Source: Parietaria judaica (lineage: Eukaryota; Streptophyta; Magnoliopsida; Rosales; Urticaceae). From it: 64,000 nucleotides of DNA. The notes beneath the pieces were generated by a model. The model searched no databases and was not told the origin of the DNA. It was given only the letters and a program-made list of their open reading frames with translations. The DNA is taken from the NCBI GenBank assembly GCA_954871525.1, contig OX940864.1, positions 27,212,001 through 27,276,000 of the forward strand, written 5' to 3'. Of the stretch, positions 22,711-34,638 are shown in pieces (the stretch's first letter is position 1; each line of letters opens with the position of its first letter). The translations under genes were made by a program, and so were the position numbers.

Positions 22711-23940
22711 TAATATACTAAAATTGCTTACTACTTTTTATTAGTGGTGTCAATTGGGTCGGGCCGACCAAGGCCCACCCACCCCAACTCGCAAAAGCCG
22801 GGTTGCCCTGCCCCGCTCCGTTTTTTTGTGGGCAGGGGTAGGCCCGCCCCTGTAAAAAGGGTATAGCTAGGTTATGTTTTCCTAGGCCTGCCCCGAAGCC
22901 GCCCCGCCCCGAAGCCCACATAAACTAGCTCGGTGGCCAACCTGCCCCGCCCCGCTTAAAAGCCCATATTTTTGTAATATTAATACTCATGAAAATATAT
23001 ATAAAAAAAGAAATCTAAATATTTTATTATTATAGAATTTAAAATATTTATATTACATAATTTATTATTTTACTTGTTGTATATATTTTCTATAGTTCTT
23101 TAATCTTCAATTATATAATTTTAACTTTGTTAATCAATTTCAAAACTTGCTAATCGATTTGAATATTCTCTGATTTTAATTTTAGTTTAATAATAAAGTA
23201 ACCAATTGCAACAGTTAGTGATTTCATGTATAATTAGATAATTTCTTAATTTACTAGTTTCAAATTTACAATTTATAATTAATGATCACTTTCATAAATT
23301 ATTATTCTAATTTTATTATTAACTGATTAATTTAAGAATCACTTATTCTCATTTTATTACTCACTTTTTACGTTCATATTCTCTATTCAACCTCTAATTT
23401 TTGAAATCATAAATCAGTTTCAACATTCATTATTTTTAAATTTTCAAGTTATAATTCGCTAACGAACTTCACAACTTACTAGTCAATTTCATTATTCACT
23501 TGTTTCGGTTTTATGATTTATTAATCTCTTCCATATCTAATTAATCAATTTAATTATTCACTAGTTTCGGTTTGATGAATATTATCAAGCCGACGCAAAA
23601 AAACTTAAGGTATTATAGTTCGTTACTCATTTCATATCTTCTATGTTTGTATTGATTTTAATTTGTATTGAATTTCATTTATACGTCCAACTAAAAGACG
23701 GAAATTATTATTGCATATATACCCGTTAAAATCCAACACGTTTTGATTTATGAAAAGCCCACTAAATTCGACTCGTAAAAGCTCGTCCCGCCCCACCCCA
23801 TGACATTGTGGGTTCGGATTCATGAGCCGGGTGGGCCTTGATGGCTCTTCCAAAACCCACCCTCCCCGCCCCACATATTGAACGGGGTGGGTCAAGCCCG
23901 CCTTGTTTAATATGTGAGCTTAACGGTTTGTGGGCTGGGC

Positions 23941-24475
23941 TGTTAGTTCCCAAATCACGGATCTGCAAAGAACACGAATACCACCAAAGAAATCAAACAG
24001 AAAATTGAAGAACACAAACTTTTGGGAGAAGAAATTTTCTATTGATAATAGAAGGCAAATACAAGAAGACAAACTCAAAAAATTATAATGGACTGTACTA
24101 TCAAAATCAACACTTTACAATGTGTACATGCTAGGTTTATATAGCCTCTCATAGGTGAAAACCCTAGCTAACAGAATCACACTAAATCGGGAACCTACCC
24201 TAAATAATCTTGTCAAATCTTTGACTCTATCTTTGCTTGCTCTTCAAGCTACACGCTTTCCTTACTAGGTAGTTGCTGACTTTTCCTTTCCTGCCCGGAC
24301 CACTTCTCTGTCCCCAAGCTGGCCTACTCGTATGCCCCGGGCTGGGCTTGCCTTCTATCCTAACATTCTGCTCGTGTTCACCCGAGCTAGGCTGAACTCT
24401 TGTCCGTCCTTGGTTCTGGTCGGTACCCGGGCTGACTTCCTCTGTGTGATGGACTAAGTCAAGCTTAAGCTCACA
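23941..24475 (-). repeat. 3' LTR of CopD (left end)
   Basis: Plus-strand start TGTTAGTTCCCAAATCACGG, end CTTAAGCTCACA. It contains the complement of a TATATAAA box (GTTTATATAGCC at about 24134). Confidence 0.93.
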
Positions 24476-24481
24476 TTCTCC

Positions 24482-27400
24482 CCCGTAAGCTTGACTCGCT
24501 TCTACTTTCTTCACTCCAAGCAGCTCTCTCATTTCTGCGAACTTAACTTTCTCCAGAGCCTTGGTAAGTATGTCTTCCTATTGCTCCCTTGTGTTGACGA
24601 ACTCCACGATGACCTGTCGCTTCTCCACACACTCACGAATGTAATGATATTTCGTGTCAATGTGTTTGCTCCGTCCATGGAACACTGGATTCTTCATCAA
24701 CGTAATTGCAGACTTATTGTCCACGTAGAGAGTAACCAGTTTGTGCTCGGATCCGGTCACTTCACTTAGTAGCCCTTTCAACCACATAGCCTGACATGCT
24801 GCTGCGGTTGCCGCCATGAACTCTGCTTCACATGAGGATAGAGCTACTGTCTGCTACTCTTGAGACTGCCAGGTGATCAGGTTTCCATTGAGGTAGAAAG
24901 CCATCCCTCCGGTAGTCCTATTTCTAAAACCGACAAGTACTTCTGCTCTACTTCCTCTGCTGTACTGAATTTCGTAGTCCGTCGCGCCCTTCACGTATCG
25001 CAAGATGTTCTTCACTGCCTGCTGGTGTGCACTTGTGGGCTTCTCCATGTATCGACTGACTATCCCGACTGCGTGTGAAATGTCTGGTCGGGTGTGAGTG
25101 AGGTATCTCAGACACCCGATCATGTGTCTGTACTCCGTGGAATCCAAACTTCTCCTTTTAGCATCCTTCCTGAGATGTAGCTTCGCCTCCATTGGGTATT
25201 TGCTCGGGTTGCAATCCGCCATCTCGAACTGCATAAGGATCTTCCTTGCGTCGGCCGACTGCTTCAGCGCGATGAAGTCTTTCTTCTGTTCTACCTCGAG
25301 ACCGAGGTAGTATGAAAGTAATCTGAGGTCACTCATCTCGAATTTGGCCTTTATCTGCTGCTTGAATCCATCTATGCCTCCTGCGCTAGATCCAGTGACG
25401 ATTATGTCATCCACATATACTCCCACGATCAGAGTTTCCTGCCCAGTACTCCTGGTGTAGACTGCCTGCTCCCTCAGGCACTTTGGGAATCTAAGGTTCT
25501 TCTATCTCTTGTCGAGGCGTATGTTCCACGCTCTTAGTGCTTGTCTCAACCCGTACAGGGCCTTGGATAGTTTGTACACCTTCTGCTCCTTGCCCGTGAC
25601 GCCGAACCCCTCTAGTTGCTTGACGTACACTTCTTCCTTGAGGTCACAATTCCAGAATGCCGATTTGACATCCAGATGGTGAATTTCCCAACCTCGATGA
25701 GCTGCTAGGGCTAGGAGGAGTCTGATCGTGTCTAGTCTGGCTACTGGAGCAAAGACCTTCTCAAAGTCTATGCTTTTCTTCTGTACGTAGCCTTTGGCTA
25801 CCAGCCTTGCCTTGTGGTTAAGGAAGTTCCCCTAGGTGTCCTTCTTCATCTTATTCACCCACTTTAGGCCGATGGGATTATGACCTTTGGGCAGGTCGGT
25901 TAGCTCCCATGTCCTGTTATTCTCGATGGACTCCATCTCCTTCTTCATTGCATCCTGCCACTCCTGCTCGGCTGCTGCCTCCTGGTAGTTAGCCGGTTCC
26001 TCTGCGCACATTAAAGAAAGTTTATCCAGGCTCATCTCCACTTCTTGAGTCTGATCGTAGACGTCTCCTAGGGGTCAGAATCCCCTTAGACCATCTTTGA
26101 TGGAGGAATCTCCCGAGATGGACGGGCTGGTCCTCCTCGGACTTGGTGTCCGTGGTGTATCCGGGCTGCTCTCTCCCGGGCTGGATTCTCTCGTGCTTGG
26201 CAAAACTGTTCCCGAGCTGGGTGTTCCGGGATGATCCTGCTCGGCAACGCCCTCTTCATCTTCGACTATGAACTCTACTGCGTTCTGCTCGGGTTCTTCT
26301 TTCTCGTTGCGCCAATCCCACTTCATCTCTTCTTCGGACACAGCATCTCTACTCACTTGGAGTCTGCCGCGTCGTGGATCATAGAGTCTATGTGCCTTGC
26401 TTCCATCTTCAACGCCAAGGTACACCATCTTCTTACTCCGTTCGTCCAGCTTCTTGAGATGTGATCCCGCAATCTTCACATGTGTGGTGCACCCGACACT
26501 CTCAAATTTTCTAAGTGAGGTTTCTTCCCATTCCACGTCTGGTAGGGAGTGCGCTCTCCTAGCGCCTTGGTCGGCAAACGATTAAGTAAGTAGACCGCAT
26601 GTCTTACTGCTTCTGCCCAAAACCTGGCCGGAACATGCATGCTCTTGAGCAAGCTCCTCGTTGTGTTAATCACAGTTCGGTTTCGTCTTTCTACCACGCC
26701 ATTCTGCTCGGGCGTGTGGGGTGCGGACAGGTGACGTTGAACTCCTTCCTGGTCGCAGAATTCTCCGAACTGCTCGGAAGTGAATTCTCCTGCTCGGTCT
26801 GTTCGTAAGACTTTTAACCTATGCACCGAGCCGTTCTCCACGATCTTCTTGAACTTCTTGAAGACCTCAAAGGCTATGCTCTTCTCCTTAAGCATATAGA
26901 CCCACATCCAGCGAATGTAATCATCAATAAGTAAAAGAAAGTACTTGTTACCTGCCAATGTTGCTGAGGTGACTGGACCGCATAGATCTATATGCACCAA
27001 TTATAGGGGTCTTTCTGCTCAAAATTTGGCCTTGATCGGAAAAGGTATCCTCGCCTGCTTCGCGATCATGCAGCACTCACATAGCTGGTCGGGGTTCTCT
27101 ATCTTTGGAACCCCGAAGGCCATCTTCTTCTCGCCCATCATCTTGAGCGCGTGAAAATTCATGTGTCCGAGCCGTGCGTGCCATAGCTAAGTCGGGTCTG
27201 CCATCGATGCCATGAGACAGACGGGCTGGCAGGTCTTTAGAAGAATCATGTAGAGTCTGTTGGGTATTCTCTCCACCTTCATCAACAGCTCTCCTTCCTT
27301 GGTCCACAGCTTCAGGTAGGACCCTGATAGCACCACTATGTTCCCGATCTCAGTCATCTGCCCTAGATTGATGATGTTGCTCTTCCGCTTTGGGATGAAA

Positions 27401-27800
27401 TACACTTGGGTCATCAGACGTTGGTCGCCATTCTTGCACTCGAACATGATTGACCCTCTGCTTCTTATCACTACGACTGATCCATCAATGAATTTCATGT
27501 TGCCCATGATCTTCTCGTCGAGCTCTTCAAACATAGCTTGGTCCCCAGTCATGTGGTTTCTAGCTCCGTTTTCTAAGTACCATACGTCGGTACTGACTTT
27601 CTTCTCTCTGTCTACGAGGAGATTTGCAATAACTTTATCCTCAATAAGGAAGACCTTTTCGTTGGTTTCCTCCGGCCAGGTCTGCTCGGCCTCTGGGCTG
27701 ATCGACACACTGATCATTTATGCCCAGGCTTTGGCATCGCTTTCGCCATTCTGCTCGACCAGGTGCGTTTCTTGGTCGGCAAATAACAATGCCTGCTAGT
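24482..27800 (-). pseudogene. CopD pol: protease, integrase, RT, RNase H (broken)
   Basis: On the minus strand: the protease motif is near 27590 (WYLENGARNHM, so the usual D-S-G reads E-N-G). The GAG-pre-integrase follows, then the integrase core at about 27000-26480 (HIDLCGP, LRTDRAGEF, VERRNRT). A Ser/Pro-rich linker with PGESSPDTPRTPS lies at about 26200. RT lies at about 26010-25300 with an intact YVDD (25406-25417). RNase H lies at about 25000-24500, with roughly a dozen residues missing before TGGMAFYLNGN compared with CopE. Integrase, RT and RNase H each retain frames of 150-190 codons, separated by single stops. Confidence 0.9.
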
Positions 27801-27809
27801 CGTTTGGGA

Positions 27810-28740
27810 ATCTTTCTAGATTCGCCTCTTCGCCCTGGTTCCTTCTCCGGCACTCAGATGCAAAGTGCCTAAGCTTCTGACAACTGTAGCACTTCACTGT
27901 GCTTTTGTCTCTCCTGGTCGTGCTTTGCTGACGGGGTGCACCACTGCTTCGACCTAACTGATCCCAACCTCGACCTCGTCCACGACCTTGTACGCGTCCT
28001 CGAACTTCTCCACCAAAGCTGCTCCGACCTGAGGAATTTGAAGAAAACTCAGCTCCCCCGGTTTTCCGTCGTCTGGCCGTCCACTATTTATGCGTGAGAA
28101 GGAGGTTCTTCTCCTCTTCTCTTTCACCATAACCCCGAAGTCTCTCCTCGTGGGCTTTGAGGCGACCAACAACCTCCTCGACCGTCATGGTCTTGAGATC
28201 GTCGAACTGCTCGATCGATGTCACGATCTGCATGTACCTGTGAGGCACTGCTCGAAGAAATTTCTTGACGACGGTGGTCTCTTCCACCTTGTCTCCCAGC
28301 GAGCGAATGCCGGTCACAATGGAGGTGAGCCGCATAGCGAAGTCATCAATCGACACGCTCTCCCTCATCCTTATAACCTCGAACTCACTCTTCAAGGTCT
28401 GGACCTTTGCTTCCTTGACGCGATCTGCGCCCATGTGCATGGTTTGAAGTGTTTTCCATGCTTCCTTTGCGGAATCCTTCTCGGCGAGCATGAGAGGAAC
28501 ATCTTCTGGAACTGCTTGGTAGATTGCGGCGAGAGCCATTCTTTCCTTGCGCCCTTCGACATCGCTGTCTTCTACGGCCTCCCACATTCCCAGCGCCTGC
28601 AGATTTACCGTCATCTTCAACGCCTACACGGCGTAGTTGCTCTTCATAAGCATGGGGTAATGGAGCGTAACTGTGCCTTCTCTGGATTCTGGTTTCTGCG
28701 CTACCAGAGCTCCTTCGATCGGTGACTCTGATGAAGACAT
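27810..28740 (-). pseudogene. CopD gag
   Basis: Minus strand, starting at the ATG near 28740 (MSSSESPIEG). A TAG replaces the Trp codon after NYAV (near 28627). A 178-codon open stretch from 28620 to 28084 then covers the gag domain (MWEAVEDSD... through GRLKAHEERLRGYG). A TAG-type stop at about 28083 precedes the Arg-rich segment. The CCHC zinc knuckle is near 27890 (CYSCQKLRHFASEC by eye; its His-Phe core is in place). It is close to CopA gag, which lacks this stop. Confidence 0.82.
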
Positions 28741-28768
28741 GTTCTTCGATTGAAGCTCTAATACCACT

Positions 28769-30084
28769 TGTTAGTTCCCAAATCACGGATCTGCAAAGAA
28801 CAAGAGCACCACCAAAGAAATCGAACAGAAAATTGAAGAACACGAAATTTTGGGAGAAGAAATTCTCTATGGATAATCGAAGGCAAATACAAGAAGATAA
28901 ACTCAAAAAACTCTAATGGACTCTACTCTCACAATCAACACTTTACAATGTGTACATGCTAGGTTTATATAGCCTCTCATAGGTGAAAACCCTAGCTAAC
29001 AGAATCGCACTAAATCGGGAAACTACCCTGAATAATCTCGTCAAATCTTTGACTCGATCTTTGCTTGCTCCTCAAGCTACGCGCTTTCCTTGCTAGGTAG
29101 TTGCTGACTTTCCCTTTCCTGCTTGGACAACTTCTTTGTCCTCGAGCTTGCCTGCTCGTATGCTTGCTTTCTATCCGGACATTCTGCTCGTGGTTACCCG
29201 AGCTAGGCTTAACTCTTGTCCGTCCTTGGTTCTGGTCGGTACCCGGGCTTAGGGGTGTGCAAAAAAAACCCAACCCGATAAAAACCCAACCCAATTAAAC
29301 CCAAGCCCAATCTAACCCAACCCACTTAACCCAATAATTATTGGGTCGGGTTGGGTCCAACCCGACCAAACAATCGGGTTGGGGTTGGGACGAATGCATT
29401 GGGTTGGGACGGCCCAATTAACCCGATCAATTTGTTACAAAATTTAATTATTAATATTTTTTAATATTCATATGTATATATTAGGTAAGTAAATACCTAT
29501 AAGTAAAAAAATAATTAACCCTAATTCTCATTGAATTGTCTACTTTTGTCTCTAAACGGTGCCTCGGGCTCGTCGTTGCTCCTTTCACACATGGTTAGTC
29601 CTAACCCTTCTATTTATCATCATACATTAGTTATCGTACTGGGTTTGAGGAGTTATTGGAATATCTAGTCTCTAGCCATTGAAACCTTTTTTATTTTCCT
29701 TCATATTAATATTTTGTCATTATCTGTATTTGGTTTGAGGAAAACTATTGGATTATCTAGGATATTGTTTACAGTCAAATAATAATATGCTCTCTGGTTG
29801 TTGATTTCACATGCTCTTGTTATTAATTAATTTTATTTTAGGTTGAAATGGAACTTATTGACCACATAATTATTTGATTTTCAATGATGCCCAATGATCC
29901 AACCCAACCCGAGTTTTTTCGGGTTGGGTTAGATTGGGCTTATAAATTTTTGGGTCGGATTGAGTTCTTTTTTTAAAACCCAACAAGATCCGGTCGGATT
30001 GAGATTTAGGTTCGGGCCGGCCAAATCCAACCCATGCACACCCCTACCCGGGCTGACACGGACTAAGTCAAGCTTAAGCTCACA
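28769..30084 (-). repeat. 5' LTR of CopD (right end), interrupted
   Basis: Parts 28769-29249 and 30047-30084 together match 23941-24475. The interruption is the hAT element 29250-30046. Some internal words of the left LTR are absent here, for example around 29160. Confidence 0.92.
29250..30046. mobile_element. Non-autonomous hAT element, 797 bp, inside CopD LTR
   Basis: The ends TAGGGGTGTGCA and TGCACACCCCTA are perfect inverted repeats. A perfect 8-bp target duplication CCCGGGCT flanks it (29242-29249 and 30047-30054). The subterminal parts are made of AACCCAACCC/GGGTTGGGTT repeats in opposite orientation on the two sides. The core (about 29440-29880) is AT-rich and non-coding. It must be younger than CopD. 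Confidence 0.95.
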
Positions 30085-30119
30085 TGGGCCGGCTTACTCC
30101 GATCCACTTGACACTACTT

Positions 30120-30539
30120 TTATTACATAATTGTATTAATGTAATTTTTTTTAAGTATATTGTTAATTTACATTATTGTATTTGATTTAATTATTGTATT
30201 AATTTTTTTTCTCATATCAAAACCACCAGATCGACAAAGTTTAGCCAATAATATTTCAAAAAACAAACTAATAAACTGATTTGATAAATCAGACTATCAA
30301 ATTAATTTCTCAAAACAAAATTTTAATTTTGATCTTCTAAATCAGTTAATCAATATTTAATATGATTTATATACTTGATACAGCTCAGTTCACGTGCCAA
30401 CGGCCACTTCCATCAAGCAATCATTTTTACTATATATTTGTAATGTCACACACTCCATTGACATTACGAATATCTAAAAAATTGTTGCTCGAAGGATGTT
30501 GTTCACGCAAAGGATCTGTACTTATATACTATAAGTTAA
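30120..30539. other. AT-rich intergenic
   Basis: No gene or repeat recognised. A short ORF at 30362-30628 runs into the tandem repeat and shows no domain. Confidence 0.4.
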
Positions 30540-30793
30540 CTATATTAAATGTATACTGTATAGGGAATAGGGTTGTGCAATTTATCATGTTAAAAAGGTA
30601 CCTATCTTATATTATATTAAATGTATAGTGTTGTGCAATTTATCATGTTAGAAAGGTACCTATCTTATATTATATTAAATGTATAATGTATAGGGATGTG
30701 CAATTTATCATGTTTAAAAGGTACATATCTTATAATATTATATTAAATGTATATTGTACAGGATGTGCAATTGATCGTGTTAAAAAGATATCT
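30540..30793. repeat. Tandem repeat, about 60-75-bp unit, 3-4 copies
   Basis: The core TATATTAAATGTATA...TGTGCAATTTATCATGTT...AAAGGTACCTATCTTATAT returns four times with small insertions and deletions. Non-coding. Confidence 0.8.
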
Positions 30794-30845
30794 TCATTTA
30801 ACCATACATAAATTTGTGCTTTAGCTAATTAAGCCAACGAGAATA

Positions 30846-30912
30846 AGACAGAGTGGTTCAATACTGTGTTTGGCCTAATTGTATCTTTGGTTGTGGTTAG
30901 GGTTAATGATGT
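30846..30912 (+). pseudogene. Relic of CYP87-like exon 1 (membrane anchor segment)
   Basis: GAGTGGTTCAATACTGTGTT and the following bases align with the start of the P450 exon 1 at 53525 (ATGTGGTTCAGTATTGTGGT), through TCTTTGGTTGTGGTTAGGGTTA. The initiator ATG has become GAG-T and similarity fades at about 30912. It marks an old duplication of the P450 5' end. Confidence 0.65.
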
Positions 30913-31680
30913 AACAGCGAAATTATAATTATTAGTTGAACTAGATAAATAAAGTTATTGGGATAGTCAAACCCGATCGTTGATTCACCGCACGAATATC
31001 CGATTGAAGAACTTTCCTTCGCCCATTGATTCAAGCACGAATGTTAGACTCTAGGCATCCAAACACCGTTGATTCGCGCACGAATGCCGACTGTCAGGCA
31101 TCAAACTCAATGCTCACTCATGAGGTTCGGATTTGAAAGTATCTTGCAAGTTTCTCAATTTTCATTTCATTCAACACTAAGAAATTATAAAATCATGCAA
31201 TCCTTTATAAATAGGGTTCAAAACGAAAAGGAAGCTTAAACGATAACGGCAACAAATGCCACAAATTACGAAAGCAAATAATTAAAAACAGAAACATAAT
31301 AATAAAAATAAAGAGCGTAATAATCGAAAATAAAGGCTAGAGTTCGTGTCTTGAATTTTCGGGATTTTGAAGATTTCCTTCCAATCCGGTATCATGAATA
31401 ATTCAGCATCAGTTAATCATTGGGTTTATTAATGTTGGTTTAATGTCGATTAAATACAACTATACATGGACTATGTTTACATTAATATTTAAGAATTATT
31501 AAGGTATTTTAGTGAAGTGATAGTAGTAATTAATTAAATTTTAAGATGCGTTACACCGAATAAGGTAACAAACATTTCTCACTTCATAACACCAAAGGAT
31601 AGAATATTATAATTACAATCAAATTACAGTAAACTAAACGCCACCTAAGCTGAGCAAACAATTTGGCACTTATTGCTCAC
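30913..31680. other. Unassigned repeat-like sequence
   Basis: A phrase of the form GTTGATTC(AC/GC)GCACGAAT occurs three times between about 30979 and 31090, with CATCAAAC/CATCCAAAC words between. This might be part of an LTR, but no ends could be set. The rest is AT-rich. Confidence 0.35.
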
Positions 31681-31689
31681 CACATTAAG

Positions 31690-31847
31690 GATATTAGAAT
31701 ACCTTATAGTTGAATAATAACCACAGTATTATAGATATAAACTTTATAAAGGAATGGCTAAGCAGTATTTATATCACACTTGATAGATTGTGAATTTAAT
31801 AATATATAATTTATTTGATTATGTCGTATGATATTAGCCAATGGTAT
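31690..31847 (+). other. Copy of the CYP87 upstream region, left part
   Basis: TATAGTTGAATAATAACCACAGTATT resembles TATAGTTGAATAATAACAACAATATT at about 53262 upstream of the P450. TTATGTCGTATGATATT resembles the following segment there. It is cut by the solo LTR starting at 31848 and appears to continue at 34523. Confidence 0.45.
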
Positions 31848-34522
31848 TGTAGCGACCCCCTCTCTCGGGTCCGCTACTTCTTTCAAATACTAGACAAATT
31901 CCCGGTTTAAAAAAAATATTCGAACGAGAAAATATTTAAAATATGTATAAAGTTCAATACAATTTATATAATAAGTACTCGGGACTAGACTTAATTTTAA
32001 AACGAAAATAAAATATTTCGGAGTTCCTTATTTTTCAAACAAATAGAATTAAAGATTGCGGAAAACCACAAGATCGATTCTACCACTGTATGCACCCGTA
32101 TATGCCGCGACGCTGATCCCGCACCATCCGCAATTCACCGATTCTTTCCTAATTCTACAACACAACTATACGAGTGAGCTAACGCTCAGTACGTAAAAGC
32201 TTTTTATTACTCACAAAAATAATTATGAAATTACCACATCATAATTCACATAATGCAATGCCCTGCTATACCATTTTATAGTTTTTATATATATAAACTA
32301 GGGGTGAACAAGCGGGTATTCGATGCGGTTTTTGACAAATAATAGACCGAATACCGCATTTCGGTATTTTAGAAATGATAACCGAATACCCTATTTTTAA
32401 AGATGAAAACCGCATTTACCGTATAATCGGTATACGGAGTTCGGTTGCGGTATTATCGGTTTTTTTGCCCACATTTACCGCTTTTAAATTAATATCCACA
32501 TCTCCATAAACTGACTACTAATATTACATAAACATACTACTAAATGTTAATATTATAAATTATTACACATAAACAGATTACTAAATACTAATATTACACA
32601 ATATTACGTCGAGAGATTAGATAAGAAAAATCTTTTTGATGTGTTGATAGATATGGTAAATAGAATATAATAAATATATTAGATTTAGTTAAAGCGGTAA
32701 AACCGGGTAAGCAGTTGCGGTTTTCACATTAAAACCGAAAACCCCTTTTTAACCTAGTTCGGTATTCGGTTTTTTTCTCGGTATATTCGGTTTTAACTGC
32801 TTTAATAGCGATTGCGGTTTAATCGGTATCGGTTTGATCAGTTTTCGGGTAAAAATTTGGTTTACGGTTTCTTTTGTTCACCCCTAATATAAACATAGTC
32901 TTTGGGCCCTTCGTACGTACCAGTGCGCAACAACACCTACGGGGGACTAGGGGCGCGACCCTAACCAAGTCAGCCCGCGGCAAACATCTCACGACGTATC
33001 ATTTGAGACTACGCGACTCGATACAGTCGGAGGCTTCATACACATTGTAATAAGAGACTACGCGACCCGTATACAATGGTTGGTACGACGCAATTTATTA
33101 CTAAAACTGTCCTACATATATGTAATATCACTATAGATTATATGTATGACTAAATGCTCATGGTTTTTGAATATGCTCATACTTCATATTCATGCTTTCT
33201 CAATATGCTCATACTGCATATTTACACATATATCATTGAACAATACCATAAAACAACACAAGTCATTCAAACATACGTATCGCACCATGCATAATCACAC
33301 AAACTAGATTATTATTGTTGTGTTGTAGTGAGTACTCTTACGTACCTTACACCTTACGAACTCTTACTAATATGATTGAGTACATCCTTCAAAGACAAAC
33401 AACCTGATATAGTATATATAAATTAACTATGAGCTTTCGGACTAATTAAAAGTCCACAATATACATAAGAACAATACTATAAAATTCTCATCACAAAATC
33501 TATATGCTCGTTTTATTTTTTTGTAATCTGCGCAATTAATTTATAGTCTTGATATGATTATAATATCTAATAAATCATCTATAATATAACTCTGTACTCT
33601 TACACATCACCACATACATGCACATACTTTTATATATTGATCACTTCTATTTAGGTCTCTACTTACTTTACTTTGATTCCATTGTTATGCACAACTCACA
33701 TAGTACTATTATATAATAAATTAATTAACATATATGTATGTACTTAGAATTGTACTATAAATCAAAGATTTTAGATCCAAACTATAAATACATCGCACTA
33801 TCACGTGAATATAATTCACTTCTACCTACTAATTATATACATATATACCTTTTTGATGAATTAAGTTAAGGAATTCCCAAACACCCAACTCGAGCTCTCA
33901 TGTCGATCTCCATACATCTCGCACATGTTTAAGGGACTTCCAATTTTATTTTATTTTTCTAGTGAAGCTTTTAGTGAGAAGATAGGAATAATGGGCTTGA
34001 AGAAAAATGAGTCGGTTATATGCAAACACTCATAGCAAAGTCATGATAATACACACGCATAACAAGGTGATGACAACGCTTATATATATATATATTTATA
34101 TATATATATATATTTATAATAGTCGGTTACAAAGGGTCATAGAAAAGATAAGTTTGATAAATTACATAACTTAGTTATTAAGTTATGTATATTTGCAGGC
34201 AAAGTACTAAAATTAATATGTACACAAATAACCAAGTAATGGTGAGCTTGATTGTGTATATATATAATATATATATATATGTCGATTAACATAGTATAAG
34301 AGATAATGATAATAGATATATAACTTAATACAATTTGCACATAAAATATAAAAGTTTATAATTATATTTTAACCGTCACAAAGAAATAACTAAAAAAAGC
34401 CTTGAAATTATTATTCATCACAACTAATAATATAGTACACTCCCTAAATTAAGAGTGTATATTTATCTTATTATCATTGAAATTTTAAAACGATAATATA
34501 CGAAAATTTTACGGGTGTTACA
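31848..34522 (+). mobile_element. Solo LTR, probably Ty3/Gypsy, holding a hAT element
   Basis: Starts TGTAGCGACCCCCTCTCTCG and ends ACGGGTGTTACA (TG...CA). It is bordered by GGTAT (31843-31847) and AGTAT (34523-34527), a 4/5 match to a target duplication. The length is 2,675 bp, or 2,087 bp without the hAT element. The phrase GTGAGCTAACGCTCAGTACG near 32172 and the start are typical, as far as I know, of long LTRs of plant chromovirus Gypsy elements; no coding part remains to confirm it. The interior is AT-rich. A TA-rich microsatellite lies at 34080-34120. Confidence 0.65.
32299..32886. mobile_element. Non-autonomous hAT element, 588 bp
   Basis: The ends TAGGGGTGAACAA and TTGTTCACCCCTA are inverted repeats. 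A perfect 8-bp target duplication ATATAAAC flanks it (32291-32298 and 32887-32894). Subterminal AACCGAATACCGC/GCGGTATTCGGTT words face each other. It has no coding sequence. It resembles the element at 29250 in its ends but not in its interior. Confidence 0.95.
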
Positions 34523-34638
34523 AGTATATATATATATATAATGGCAATAGACAAGGAAAAATTAAGAGGGTACCAAAAACAAATTCATATATCCTAGACA
34601 TTAATTTTTCCTTGTCTATTCCCATTCTCACATTATCC
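34523..34638 (+). other. Copy of the CYP87 upstream region, right part
   Basis: ATTTTTCCTTGTCTATTCCC near 34604 matches ATTTTTCCTTGTCTATTCAG just before the P450 start codon (about 53470-53490). An inverted copy of the same words (TAGACAAGGAAAAATTA, about 34548) lies 50 bases upstream, so the stretch can form a stem-loop. No exon follows; the tandem repeats start at 34639. Confidence 0.45.

Larger units (their letters stand above)
23941..30084 (-). mobile_element. CopD: Copia element (minus strand) with a hAT insert
   Basis: A perfect target duplication TGGGC flanks it (23936-23940 and 30085-30089). The left LTR is 23941-24475 (535 bp). The right LTR is 28769-30084, enlarged by a 797-bp hAT element at 29250-30046; without it the LTR is about 519 bp. 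The PBS complement (GCTCTAATACCAC) is at about 28755-28767. The purine tract complement (TTCTCCCCCG) is at 24476-24485. Gag, protease, integrase, RT and RNase H are all present in order. It is the same family as CopA and the best preserved full-length member here, yet it carries several stops. Confidence 0.93.
22742..30118. mobile_element. GC-ended hAT-like element split by CopD
   Basis: The left end TAGTGGTGTCAATTGGGTCG (22742) and the right end CTTGACACTACT (about 30107-30118) are imperfect inverted repeats. Flanking CTTTTTAT on the left resembles CTTTTATT on the right, an imperfect 8-bp duplication. Without CopD the element is about 1.2 kb. Both ends are crowded with GGCCCGCCC/GGGCGGG-type words and the middle is AT-rich non-coding. 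CopD's TGGGC target duplication falls inside the right-hand GC-rich end, which proves the order of insertion. Confidence 0.65.
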
